Shown here piece after piece: positions 5,516 through 12,829 of a stretch of 24,975 nucleotides of DNA; positions within the stretch are counted from its first letter, which is position 1; each line of letters starts with the position of its first letter. The stretch comes from a virus, in the IMG/VR virus record IMGVR_UViG_3300030331_005281, positions 1 through 24,975 of that record; one strand, 5' to 3'. The notes beneath the pieces are model-generated. The model made no database searches and was not told the origin of the DNA. It saw nothing but the letters and a program-made list of their open reading frames with translations. Made by a program: the position numbers and the translations under genes.

Positions 5516-6387
5516 TGTTATTTGGAAGTATGCCACTCATTCCGTTTCCTAATAAAGACGGTTCTACATCGAATGTCAAAGACATTATTCGTCGTGTAAT
5601 TTTTAGCGATGAATCATATTTAAAAGTATCAAACTACAATTACTACACAGTTAAAGACACGGACACACCTGATTCTTTATCACAAAAGTTCTATGACACT
5701 CCAAATTATCACTGGATAATTATTCTATACAACAATGCATTTGATCCTTTCTACACCTTCCCTCTGTCTCAACAAAACTTAGACGAGTTTATTAACAAAA
5801 AGTATGAGGGTCAGTCTCTTTTCATTTCACCAACTGATTCTACTGAGCCATTTTTTAACACAACACTAAATTGGGAACCCGCTGATGTAATCACTGGTGC
5901 TTTTTTCGATGATCAGGGTGCAGAGCAATTCAAGAATGAGGAACTTTTTGCCAGAGTCAAAGTTGTTGATAATTTAAACTCTCGACTTCAACTTGATAAG
6001 GCTTATGGAAATTTTAAAGTTGGTGATCGCATCGCACGAAGAAAAGATATCGTTGACACCCTTCGTGCCACAGTTCGTAGGGCGGTTAATGGGAGAAACG
6101 CAATGCACCACTTTGAAAACGAAGGTCAAGTTTTGAACGCCCTTGCTACTCCACCAGACTCAAATGATGTTCAGTATCCGTTGAATTCAAGCAACGCTAA
6201 CGGGAGTACGGTTCAGTGGTCAGATACTTTGCTTTACAATTACATCTACAATGAGTCATCCACTTTTGTTGTCTCAAATGAACAATATGAAGAAAAAGTG
6301 AACAATAACAAAAGACAAATTAGGATTCCAGATTCAAGGGTTGTTGATGAGATTTTTAAAGAATATAAAGATATTGTGAGATCATAA
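5515..6387 (+). CDS. 53: Baseplate wedge protein gp53, 290 aa
   Basis: The N-terminal region contains the gp53/LysM-like block: YTVKDTDTPDSLSQKFYDT (44-62), NYHWIIILYNNAFDPFYTFP (64-83) and LDEFINKKY (89-97). In T4, gp53 (196 aa) joins wedges around the hub and holds the six wedges together in the inner baseplate. The C-terminal two thirds are longer than in T4, with a strand-rich segment around 130-170 and a polar C-terminus (KRQIRIPDSRVVDEIFKEYK, residues 266-285) like other gp53 ends. The start ATG (5515) overlaps the gp48 stop as TAATG, with AAGGGG 5 nt upstream; the later ATG at 5530 has worse spacing. The gene overlaps the next by 1 nt in the same way. Confidence 0.88.
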   Translation: MLFGSMPLIPFPNKDGSTSNVKDIIRRVIFSDESYLKVSNYNYYTVKDTDTPDSLSQKFYDTPNYHWIIILYNNAFDPFYTFPLSQQNLDEFINKKYEGQSLFISPTDSTEPFFNTTLNWEPADVITGAFFDDQGAEQFKNEELFARVKVVDNLNSRLQLDKAYGNFKVGDRIARRKDIVDTLRATVRRAVNGRNAMHHFENEGQVLNALATPPDSNDVQYPLNSSNANGSTVQWSDTLLYNYIYNESSTFVVSNEQYEEKVNNNKRQIRIPDSRVVDEIFKEYKDIVRS

Positions 6388-7829
6388 TGACGGATGCTAG
6401 TCGTACAGTTATTGATAAAGAGAATGATGTGGTTATTGAAACCATTCTCTTATCAGGTGACAACTCACCTGTTGACCCGGCAACGAATACTCCAGAGTCA
6501 GTTGATATTTTAGAGTTGGTAAACAGTTTTAGTATTTTTGAGGATATCAATTCACCATTTGTTGTTGGTGAAGTAACCATATCTGATAGGCTTAATATGA
6601 TTGATCGTGTCCCAATCGTCGGAAATGAAACAATCTCTATTTTGTTTAGAACACCCACAAATGACAGACAAAGATTTATGAAATTTAGAGTCATTGGTCA
6701 AAAAAGAAGAGTGAGAAGTCGTGGTAGCAAGACAGATGTTATTATACTAAGATTAGTTTCAGAATCTTCCGCCGCAGATGAACTTATTGTGTCATCAAGG
6801 GCATTAAAAGGAAACTGCTCTGGCATTGTTAAGGACTTACTTACAGAATTTAGTCTTGGCTTAAAACGTGATGACCCACTGATTGAAGAAACTGAATCGA
6901 ATAATTTTAAATTTGTTACACCCTTTCTCACACCATCACAGATGATTAAAAAACTTTGTAAATTATCCTATCCAAAAAATTCAAAGTCACCAACTGAGAA
7001 TGCTGGATATGTTTTTTTTGAAACGATTGATCGTTTTGTTTTCTCCTCAGTTAACTCATTAATGAATCGTGATCCAAAATTCGTTTTTGGTGATTTGGAA
7101 AATATTAGAGAACTGACCGACGACATCCAAAATCCCCTGCGTGGAGATTTTGGTTCAAGGGTGGAGTTTGCAACCAATAACCTCATTGGAAACGAGGCAT
7201 TCGATAAAAAAACCCCACAAAAGTTTGGTGCTTTTTGCAATTTAAATTACACACACGATCTTTTTAAGAAAAGTTGGGTTCCTGAATTATACATTTATAC
7301 AGAGAATGCAAACCCATTCGCTGATTTTACCCAGAGAAGCGTTCCAACAAATCAAGGGTTTGCAACACTAGAGGATCGTAAAAAAGTTATCAACAATTTT
7401 AATGCACTTTATAGAAAGCCCACCAAGGTCAACTTTTACCCACAACATGCCACCGCTGCTGATGAAGCCGATGGAAGTCCAAACACAGATCCCGGTGAAA
7501 TTCTATTCGATATCGATAGACACTCAAACTCAAATATCATGCTGTTGGGAGAGACTCAGTATCAATTTGAAACATCAGGGTCATCTGAATTAAGTGCTGG
7601 TGACACTGTGTTTTTAAGACTTACTAAAAACGTGAGCGATGCAGAATTAAAAGTTAGTGATGAAGATCCTGAAAAATCAGGCACTTATTTAATAAAATCT
7701 ATACAACACTTTTTTGTTGTAAACGATAAGGTGCAAAGTTATAAAACAAGTCTTAGGGTAGTCAGAAATTATAGGCATACTGAAGTGCCTTTTGTTTCAA
7801 ATCTTAATTTTGATGGAGTGATTAGATAA
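6387..7829 (+). CDS. 27: Baseplate hub protein, gp27-like, 480 aa
   Basis: Residues 36-90 show the hub signature: ESVDILELVNSFSIFEDI (37-54), then NSPFVVGEVTISDRLNMID (55-73) and VPIVGNETISILFRTP (75-90). This is the first tube-like domain of gp27-family hub proteins, which form the trimeric ring gripping the gp5 spike and passing symmetry from threefold spike to sixfold tube. The central region (about 125-300) would hold the inserted domains. Near the C-terminus, SSELSAGDTVFLRLTKN and KSGTYLIKSIQHFFVVNDKV match a closing barrel. At 480 aa it is longer than T4 gp27 (391). Directly followed by gp5, its physical partner, with a TAATG overlap at both ends. The gp27 assignment rests on motifs and position. 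Confidence 0.8.
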   Translation: MTDASRTVIDKENDVVIETILLSGDNSPVDPATNTPESVDILELVNSFSIFEDINSPFVVGEVTISDRLNMIDRVPIVGNETISILFRTPTNDRQRFMKFRVIGQKRRVRSRGSKTDVIILRLVSESSAADELIVSSRALKGNCSGIVKDLLTEFSLGLKRDDPLIEETESNNFKFVTPFLTPSQMIKKLCKLSYPKNSKSPTENAGYVFFETIDRFVFSSVNSLMNRDPKFVFGDLENIRELTDDIQNPLRGDFGSRVEFATNNLIGNEAFDKKTPQKFGAFCNLNYTHDLFKKSWVPELYIYTENANPFADFTQRSVPTNQGFATLEDRKKVINNFNALYRKPTKVNFYPQHATAADEADGSPNTDPGEILFDIDRHSNSNIMLLGETQYQFETSGSSELSAGDTVFLRLTKNVSDAELKVSDEDPEKSGTYLIKSIQHFFVVNDKVQSYKTSLRVVRNYRHTEVPFVSNLNFDGVIR

Positions 7830-8770
7830 TGACAAATATGTATCAAGGTGTTGTTGAAGATAGAAATGATCCCGAAAAACTGGGACGATGTAAAATTCGT
7901 TGGATGGGTATACACACGCATGATAAGGGAGATTACGGTATTAAAACAGAGGATTTACCGTGGGCTTTTCCAATTCAGCCAATTACATCGGCTGCCATGA
8001 GTGGCATCGGTGATACACCGTTGGGACCAGTTGAGGGAACTTGGGTTGTTGGTTTTTTCCGAGATGGAAATATGTTTCAACAACCAGTGTATTTTGGAAC
8101 ACTTGGTGGTAAACCGAATACCTCATCAGAAGGTAACGGTAATAGATTCGGATTCTTTGACCCTAATGAAAAATATCCTTTAACAAGTGACGATTCTAGC
8201 CCGACAAGTGATCAAAATCCGATTGGGGCTAGTGTTTTAAACGAGCCAGACACAAATAGACTCGCAAGAGGCGAAGAGGATAATACGGTAATATCACAGA
8301 GAAAAAATTCTCTCGATGAAATGCAAGCACCTGCCGGAGCAGGATCTTTAAAAGATATTAAAGAACCCGAAACAAAATTTGCCGCACAGTATCCATTCAA
8401 TCATGTTAAATTTACGGAGTCTGGTCACGTTCAAGAATTTGATGACACGGAGGGTGCAGAAAGAATTCACATTTACCACAGGGCAGGAACCTTTGAAGAA
8501 ATTTACCCCGATGGTTCTCGCGTCGTCAAAGTTGTGAGCGATAACTACACAGCGATTCTTGGTGAAAACAATATTCATATTACAAAAGACACCAACGCAC
8601 AAGTGGCGGGTGACGTAAACATTCTTGTTAATGGTAGCGTAAACTTAGAGGTCGATGGCGATATGGACACTCACGTTGACGGAGACTATAAATTAAGAGT
8701 CGATGGAAAGATTGATCTGATTGCAGAGTCGCAGGTAAACGTACAGGGTTCACAAATTAATTTAAACTGA
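7829..8770 (+). CDS. 5: Central spike protein gp5 without lysozyme domain, 313 aa
   Basis: Residues 1-95 form the OB-fold of gp5/VgrG-type spikes (MYQGVVEDRNDPEKLGRCKI at the start, then W25, LPWAFPIQPI and VYFGTLGG). A polar linker (96-185) follows. Residues about 193-313 form the spike β-helix, with the entry block GHVQEFDDTEGAERIHIYH (199-217) and then regular octapeptides of the type V-x-G-x-x-x-x-x (258-297: QVAGDVNI, LVNGSVNL, EVDGDMDT, HVDGDYKL, RVDGKIDL). T4 gp5 (575 aa) carries a lysozyme between OB-fold and helix; here only a linker is present, so this spike has no visible cell-wall enzyme. It would bind gp27 above and the PAAR tip (9395-9661) below. Coupled to gp27 by TAATG; the next gene starts 8 nt downstream. 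Confidence 0.92.
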   Translation: MTNMYQGVVEDRNDPEKLGRCKIRWMGIHTHDKGDYGIKTEDLPWAFPIQPITSAAMSGIGDTPLGPVEGTWVVGFFRDGNMFQQPVYFGTLGGKPNTSSEGNGNRFGFFDPNEKYPLTSDDSSPTSDQNPIGASVLNEPDTNRLARGEEDNTVISQRKNSLDEMQAPAGAGSLKDIKEPETKFAAQYPFNHVKFTESGHVQEFDDTEGAERIHIYHRAGTFEEIYPDGSRVVKVVSDNYTAILGENNIHITKDTNAQVAGDVNILVNGSVNLEVDGDMDTHVDGDYKLRVDGKIDLIAESQVNVQGSQINLN

Positions 8771-8777
8771 GGTAGTC

Positions 8778-9395
8778 ATGTCGCAATACACACAAACCAT
8801 ACCAATTACAGATAAGACTGATGACGAATATTATAATTTTTTAAAATCATCTGGATTTAGAATTTTTGAATTTCAAGAGGAGCCAGAGTACGCAGAAACT
8901 TACGACTCATGGAGAGGTAAAGGTCCTTCAGCAAGATATCATTTTGTTGAGATGATTACAGAAAATGGTCACAACATCCCTAGACCACTGAAAGATTTTG
9001 AAATCACCCAATTCCATCCCGATCTTACTTTAGAAAAAATAAGTTTTCTTAGATCACTCTACAACTTAAACTCTAGGACAAGACCTTTTAAACGACCGAT
9101 GCAGATTAGCAAATCTGGGTTGCCGGAAAGCGATAAAAATAAAATTAAAGCGGACATTGAAACTTTTTACAATACAGTTAAAAGAATAGCACCTTTGATA
9201 ATTCGTGACATCCCGACTTATGTTGCAGCGAGTTTAGACAATAGACCGGCAGCACTTATCGGTACATCAATAAAAACAGTTTCAATTAACCCACCAACTC
9301 GCCCGGAAGTTGGTGATTTATGGTTTAACTCTGGCAAAGGAAAATACTTTGCCTTTCTTGCAGATGGCAAGGCTAAATATTGGGTGGAGGTCTGA
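8778..9395 (+). CDS. Baseplate-associated protein of unknown function, 205 aa
   Basis: Not recognised as a named family. It is soluble, with no signal or membrane segment. The N-terminal half is aromatic and charged (YYNFLKSSGFRIFEFQEEPE, residues 18-37). Residues 110-150 are helical. The last 35 residues (PTRPEVGDLWFNSGKGKYFAFLADGKAKYWVEV) contain 'P-x-x-P-x-x-G-D-L-W-F-(N/D)-S', a small β-element common in phage tail fibres and adhesins, where it ends in W-V. It lies between spike gp5 and PAAR, and its TGA overlaps the PAAR start (TGATG). It could decorate the spike, act as spike chaperone or link to peripheral fibres; the sequence does not decide. The start at 8778 has a modest AGGT 4 nt upstream. 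Confidence 0.8.
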   Translation: MSQYTQTIPITDKTDDEYYNFLKSSGFRIFEFQEEPEYAETYDSWRGKGPSARYHFVEMITENGHNIPRPLKDFEITQFHPDLTLEKISFLRSLYNLNSRTRPFKRPMQISKSGLPESDKNKIKADIETFYNTVKRIAPLIIRDIPTYVAASLDNRPAALIGTSIKTVSINPPTRPEVGDLWFNSGKGKYFAFLADGKAKYWVEV

Positions 9396-9661
9396 TGTCG
9401 TTATGCGTAGCAAGATATGGTGATGTTTGTGGTGGTGCGATTTTCGCTGGAGCAAGCACCGTTTTAACAAACGGGCGACCAACAGCACAAATCTATAATG
9501 CTGTTGCTGGTCATGGCGATTGTCCACACTGTGCGCCGGTGACAGTGGGTGCTTCTGGTACGGTATTCGCTGAGGGTCAGCCAGTCCATAGATTTTCCGA
9601 TGCTTGTTCATGTGGTCACTCCACATCAACAGGCTCACCAAACGTATTCGCAGGAGGATAA
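9395..9661 (+). CDS. PAAR-domain spike tip protein (gp5.4-like), 88 aa
   Basis: The whole protein is one PAAR domain: MSLCVARYGDVCGGAIFAGA, then NGRPTAQIYNAVAGHG (26-41), a central GTVFAEGQPVHRFSDACSCG (55-74) and the terminal TGSPNVFAGG. PAAR proteins form the sharp, metal-bound cone on contractile-tail spikes, as T4 gp5.4 does on gp5. Potential ligands are unusually many: C4, C12, H40, C43, H45, C46, H65, C71, C73 and H75, whereas typical PAAR tips use three His and one Cys. The start at 9395 is chosen because GGTGGAGG (9383-9390) precedes it and the ATG overlaps the previous TGA; an in-frame TTG at 9380 would add five residues to the family N-terminus. It lies one gene downstream of gp5, its predicted partner. 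Confidence 0.92.
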   Translation: MSLCVARYGDVCGGAIFAGASTVLTNGRPTAQIYNAVAGHGDCPHCAPVTVGASGTVFAEGQPVHRFSDACSCGHSTSTGSPNVFAGG

Positions 9662-9662
9662 T

Positions 9663-10433
9663 ATGTCATTGTTTGATCCACAATTGGTGAACACAAGTGG
9701 TTGCGAGTTGCCAACATTGCCGCTCACACCACAACAAAATGAAATTTTACAAAAAGTAATTAGCGGTGAATTTTTACAAAGTCCACTTGAGGGTATCAAT
9801 AATCTCGCCACAGAGACTATTGGAGATTTGATTGACGGGGTGGGTGATCTGGTGGTTGCGGATGGTGACCGTGATAAGTTAGATCGTATTCAAGATATTT
9901 TATCGGGTGCTAGTGAAGAATTAACAAATATGGCTTTCCATGCCGATAGGTTAGCGGGTGTTGACGCAAACCCGCAAAACATTCAAGGTCTTCAAGGCAT
10001 TCAATCTATTGCGAGAACCTTCAATAATTTTAAAAACTCAATTGAGGGTGGGACGATTGGAGAGGATCTCGTTGATTATTACACACCTTTCTTTAGTAGT
10101 GTATTAGGACCGGGGACTACAAATTTTGAAATCATCAAGGGACTCTTAACTGGTGATTTTACAAATGCCTTAGTAAATGCACAAGCCGCCGGTATCGCAG
10201 ATTCCGAAACGATTGATAACCTGTTGAGCATTTCAGAGAGCATAGATCAAATCACTGGACAATTGAATGCTATTCGCTTAAGTGATGAAGAAGCCTTGGC
10301 TGGTGCTTTGGACTATCTCGCAAAAACGGGTCTTGGGTTCTCGGTGCTAGGGATGGCAGAAGACCCCTGTTTTAGCCAAAAAGTTTTACAAAATATTGTA
10401 AATCCAGACTTAAAAGGATTACTTAATCTATAA
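9663..10433 (+). CDS. Uncharacterised tail/baseplate protein, 256 aa
   Basis: No named family is recognised. The protein is acidic, almost entirely helical and rich in Leu/Ile/Asn/Gly. A Pro-containing N-terminus (SLFDPQLVNTSGCELPTLPL) is followed by amphipathic helices. Residues about 95-150 have a motif, TNMAFHADRLAGV...QGLQGIQSIARTFN, that I recall from unnamed structural proteins lying near gp25 in other marine T4-like phages. Two cysteines are present, one near each end. No signal peptide or membrane span is visible. The start at 9663 is chosen because AGGAGG (9652-9657) lies 5 nt upstream, whereas in-frame codons back to 9549 overlap the PAAR gene. It lies between the spike tip and wedge gene 25, so a role in baseplate or spike assembly is the likeliest inference. 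Confidence 0.8.
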   Translation: MSLFDPQLVNTSGCELPTLPLTPQQNEILQKVISGEFLQSPLEGINNLATETIGDLIDGVGDLVVADGDRDKLDRIQDILSGASEELTNMAFHADRLAGVDANPQNIQGLQGIQSIARTFNNFKNSIEGGTIGEDLVDYYTPFFSSVLGPGTTNFEIIKGLLTGDFTNALVNAQAAGIADSETIDNLLSISESIDQITGQLNAIRLSDEEALAGALDYLAKTGLGFSVLGMAEDPCFSQKVLQNIVNPDLKGLLNL

Positions 10434-10448
10434 CAGATAGATAATAAG

Positions 10449-10874
10449 ATGGCGTACTATACCACCCGAGATGTCGAAACTTCACAAAAAGAATCTGTTA
10501 GATTCAGCGATATCGATTTAAATTTTGACTTAAATCCTATCACCAAAGACATCAACACTCTCAAAAATGAAGAGGCTGTGAAACGGTCTGTTCGTAATAT
10601 CGTTTTGACCAATTTTGGGGAGAAAAAGTTTCAGCCATTTTTTGGTGGTGATGTCATCTCACAACTGTTTGAGAACATCACACCGTTTACGGCATTCGAG
10701 ATGGAAAAGGCAATTTCAAGAACAATTTTAAATAACGAACCTCGTGTGGAGACACTTTCTGTCAAGGCAAATACCAATAATGATCAAAATTCTGTGAATG
10801 TAACGGTTCGTTTTACTCTTAAAAATTCACAGCAACCTGTGATTCTTTCGTTTACATTAGAGAGGATTAGGTAA
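10449..10874 (+). CDS. 25: Baseplate wedge protein gp25, 141 aa
   Basis: A single gp25-family domain (T4 gp25 is 132 aa). Diagnostic parts are DIDLNFDLNPITKDI (21-35), the helix NEEAVKRSVRNIVLTNFGEK (40-59), FGGDVISQLFENITP (65-79) and the conserved N-E-P-R motif (96-99), followed by strands ending FTLERIR. The gp25 family (also TssE of type VI secretion) binds the gp6/gp7 core bundle and provides the handshake domain that anchors the first sheath ring, so it couples wedge rearrangement to sheath contraction. It is followed by gp6, its direct partner, with TAATG coupling at 10872-10876. A 15-nt gap with only a weak purine run precedes it. Confidence 0.95.
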   Translation: MAYYTTRDVETSQKESVRFSDIDLNFDLNPITKDINTLKNEEAVKRSVRNIVLTNFGEKKFQPFFGGDVISQLFENITPFTAFEMEKAISRTILNNEPRVETLSVKANTNNDQNSVNVTVRFTLKNSQQPVILSFTLERIR

Positions 10875-12829
10875 TGACCACGGAAAGAAAAGAATTATCA
10901 GTTAACCAACTTGACTATTTTGAGATTCGTCAGAACATTAAAAACTTTTTGAAATCTCAAGAACAATTTTTAGACTACGATTTTGAGGGGTCAGGTCTGT
11001 CAGTCCTTCTGGATGTTCTTTCTTATGTGACACACTATCAAGGCATCTACAACAATCTTACCGCTAATGAGTTGTTTCTTGATACAGCGGTAAAACGATC
11101 ATCACTTGTTTCACACGCCAAATCTTTAGGTTACGTTCCACGATCAAGAAGTGCGCCTGTGGCAACTGTTGACATTACTTACGCGAATGCCGTGCCTAAC
11201 ATTCTCCCCGTGGGTCAAGTGTTCACCACAAAAATTGGAAACAAATCATACAATTTTGTAAACACTGATGCCTACACACCTGTCGATGGACAAACACCAA
11301 ATATTCAAGATGTTGAGATTCGAGAGGGAGTATTAAAAACTATCACCTTTGTTACTCCAGATTCAAAACCATATCAAAGATTTAGAATTCAAGATGATTC
11401 TATTGATACAAAAACAATTAAGATTACTGTAACTGAATCTCCATCGAGCAACTCAGGTATCACCGACGTATGGACACTTGGAACAAACGCAGTTACGATT
11501 GCTGGTGATTCCTTGGCTTACTTTATTGAAGAGGACTTTGATGGAGCCTACTCGATTGGTTTTGGTGACGGGGTTATAGGTAAAAAACTCGAAGCAGGGA
11601 ACGTGGTCACAGTTACATATCTTCAAACAAAAGGTGCAGAAGCAAACGACGCGGGTTCAACAGACACCACCGAAAATCCATCCTTTTTGTACGAGAACAA
11701 TACGGTTGTGGTCAAAAGTCAGGCGGCAGGTGGATCAGAAAGAGAAAGCATTGCAAGTATTCGATTCAACGCACCAAAGGCGTATGCTGCACAAAACAGA
11801 GCAATTACCACCAGTGACTACGAAGCCTTAATTAATAATAACTTTTCAGGATTTCAATCCGCTCTTGTTTATGGTGGTGAGTTCGCAACTCCACCCGAGT
11901 TCGGAAAGGTGATCGTTGTTCTTAAACCAAACACGGCTACTTTGGTTCCATCAAGTTTGAAAAATTCAATCGAAAGTTTCTTACGCAATCGATGTAGTGT
12001 AAGTATTACTCCAGAGGTTAAAGATCCAACTCCATTGTATGTAAGATATATTCTTTCTGCTGTTTACAATCCATCTAAAACAGTGCTTAGAGAGCCATTT
12101 CTTATATCGACAATAAAATCTATCACATCACAATTTATTCAAAACAATACAATTGGGTTTAATTCGTCTGTGTCATTTAGTAAACTAGAGAAAAGACTTC
12201 TTGATGGAGTGGGTGGCTTGGAAACTATTGAGATTGAACCATCCTTGGAATACAGATTCTTTCCTATTGAAGATACTTCCACCAACTATGAGTTTAAATT
12301 TAAAAATCCAATTCTTCACGAATTCGATGGATACACACCAGTCATCTCTTCAAGTGAGTTTAGATTCGTAGATGCCGATGGTATTGAAAAAAATGTTTTT
12401 CTTGATGATGATGGCTTCGGCAAACTAAGAATCTATAGAATGGTTGGCGGATCAAAGGAGTATTTCACAGAAGTTGATTTTGGTAAAGTAAATTATAAAA
12501 CAGGTGACCTTTCATTCAACTCGTTTGCTCTTTCGACTGTGAACACGACAATTCCAATCAGTATCTTTGCAAAGATTGATGGTGGTAGACTTATCTCATC
12601 AGAAACATTCATTTTGCTAGAGGATACCAGAGATCCTACGAATGCTGTTGTTAACTTAACACCTGACAATAGACCAGACTCAAGAACAAACGCTGCCGGT
12701 GAAATTTATCTTGGCACATCTAGTTTATCGTCGGCAGACACGACCACACAAAGCGTGTCAACTTCAAGAAGCACAAGCACAACAAGCACCACTAGCGCAC
12801 CCTCTACTAGCACCGGAGGTGGTTACTAA
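10874..12829 (+). CDS. 6: Baseplate wedge protein gp6, 651 aa
   Basis: Length is close to T4 gp6 (660 aa). The N-terminal block is typical of the gp6/J-like family: LDYFEIRQNIKNFLKSQEQF (13-32), DYDFEGSGLSVLLDVLSY (34-51), then NLTANELFLDTAVKRSSLVS (61-80) and AKSLGYVPRSRSAP (82-95). In the baseplate, gp6 dimers form the iris ring that links wedges and opens during the sheath-triggering transition. The mid-region holds DGVIGKKLEAGNVVTVTYL and SASIRFNAP-like segments of the same family. Residues 620-647 are an almost pure Ser/Thr run with a few Ala/Arg/Pro/Gln, followed by GGGY; I know of no such tail in T4 gp6. TAATG overlaps link it to gp25 and the next gene. Confidence 0.93.
   Translation: MTTERKELSVNQLDYFEIRQNIKNFLKSQEQFLDYDFEGSGLSVLLDVLSYVTHYQGIYNNLTANELFLDTAVKRSSLVSHAKSLGYVPRSRSAPVATVDITYANAVPNILPVGQVFTTKIGNKSYNFVNTDAYTPVDGQTPNIQDVEIREGVLKTITFVTPDSKPYQRFRIQDDSIDTKTIKITVTESPSSNSGITDVWTLGTNAVTIAGDSLAYFIEEDFDGAYSIGFGDGVIGKKLEAGNVVTVTYLQTKGAEANDAGSTDTTENPSFLYENNTVVVKSQAAGGSERESIASIRFNAPKAYAAQNRAITTSDYEALINNNFSGFQSALVYGGEFATPPEFGKVIVVLKPNTATLVPSSLKNSIESFLRNRCSVSITPEVKDPTPLYVRYILSAVYNPSKTVLREPFLISTIKSITSQFIQNNTIGFNSSVSFSKLEKRLLDGVGGLETIEIEPSLEYRFFPIEDTSTNYEFKFKNPILHEFDGYTPVISSSEFRFVDADGIEKNVFLDDDGFGKLRIYRMVGGSKEYFTEVDFGKVNYKTGDLSFNSFALSTVNTTIPISIFAKIDGGRLISSETFILLEDTRDPTNAVVNLTPDNRPDSRTNAAGEIYLGTSSLSSADTTTQSVSTSRSTSTTSTTSAPSTSTGGGY

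Noticed and set aside
9380-9394. TTG start giving MGGGL before the PAAR domain
   Set aside because: The ATG at 9395 matches the PAAR N-terminus and has GGTGGAGG just upstream.
9549-9662. Longer start for the 256-aa protein, overlapping PAAR
   Set aside because: It would read 114 nt of the PAAR gene in another frame; AGGAGG sits 5 nt before the ATG at 9663.
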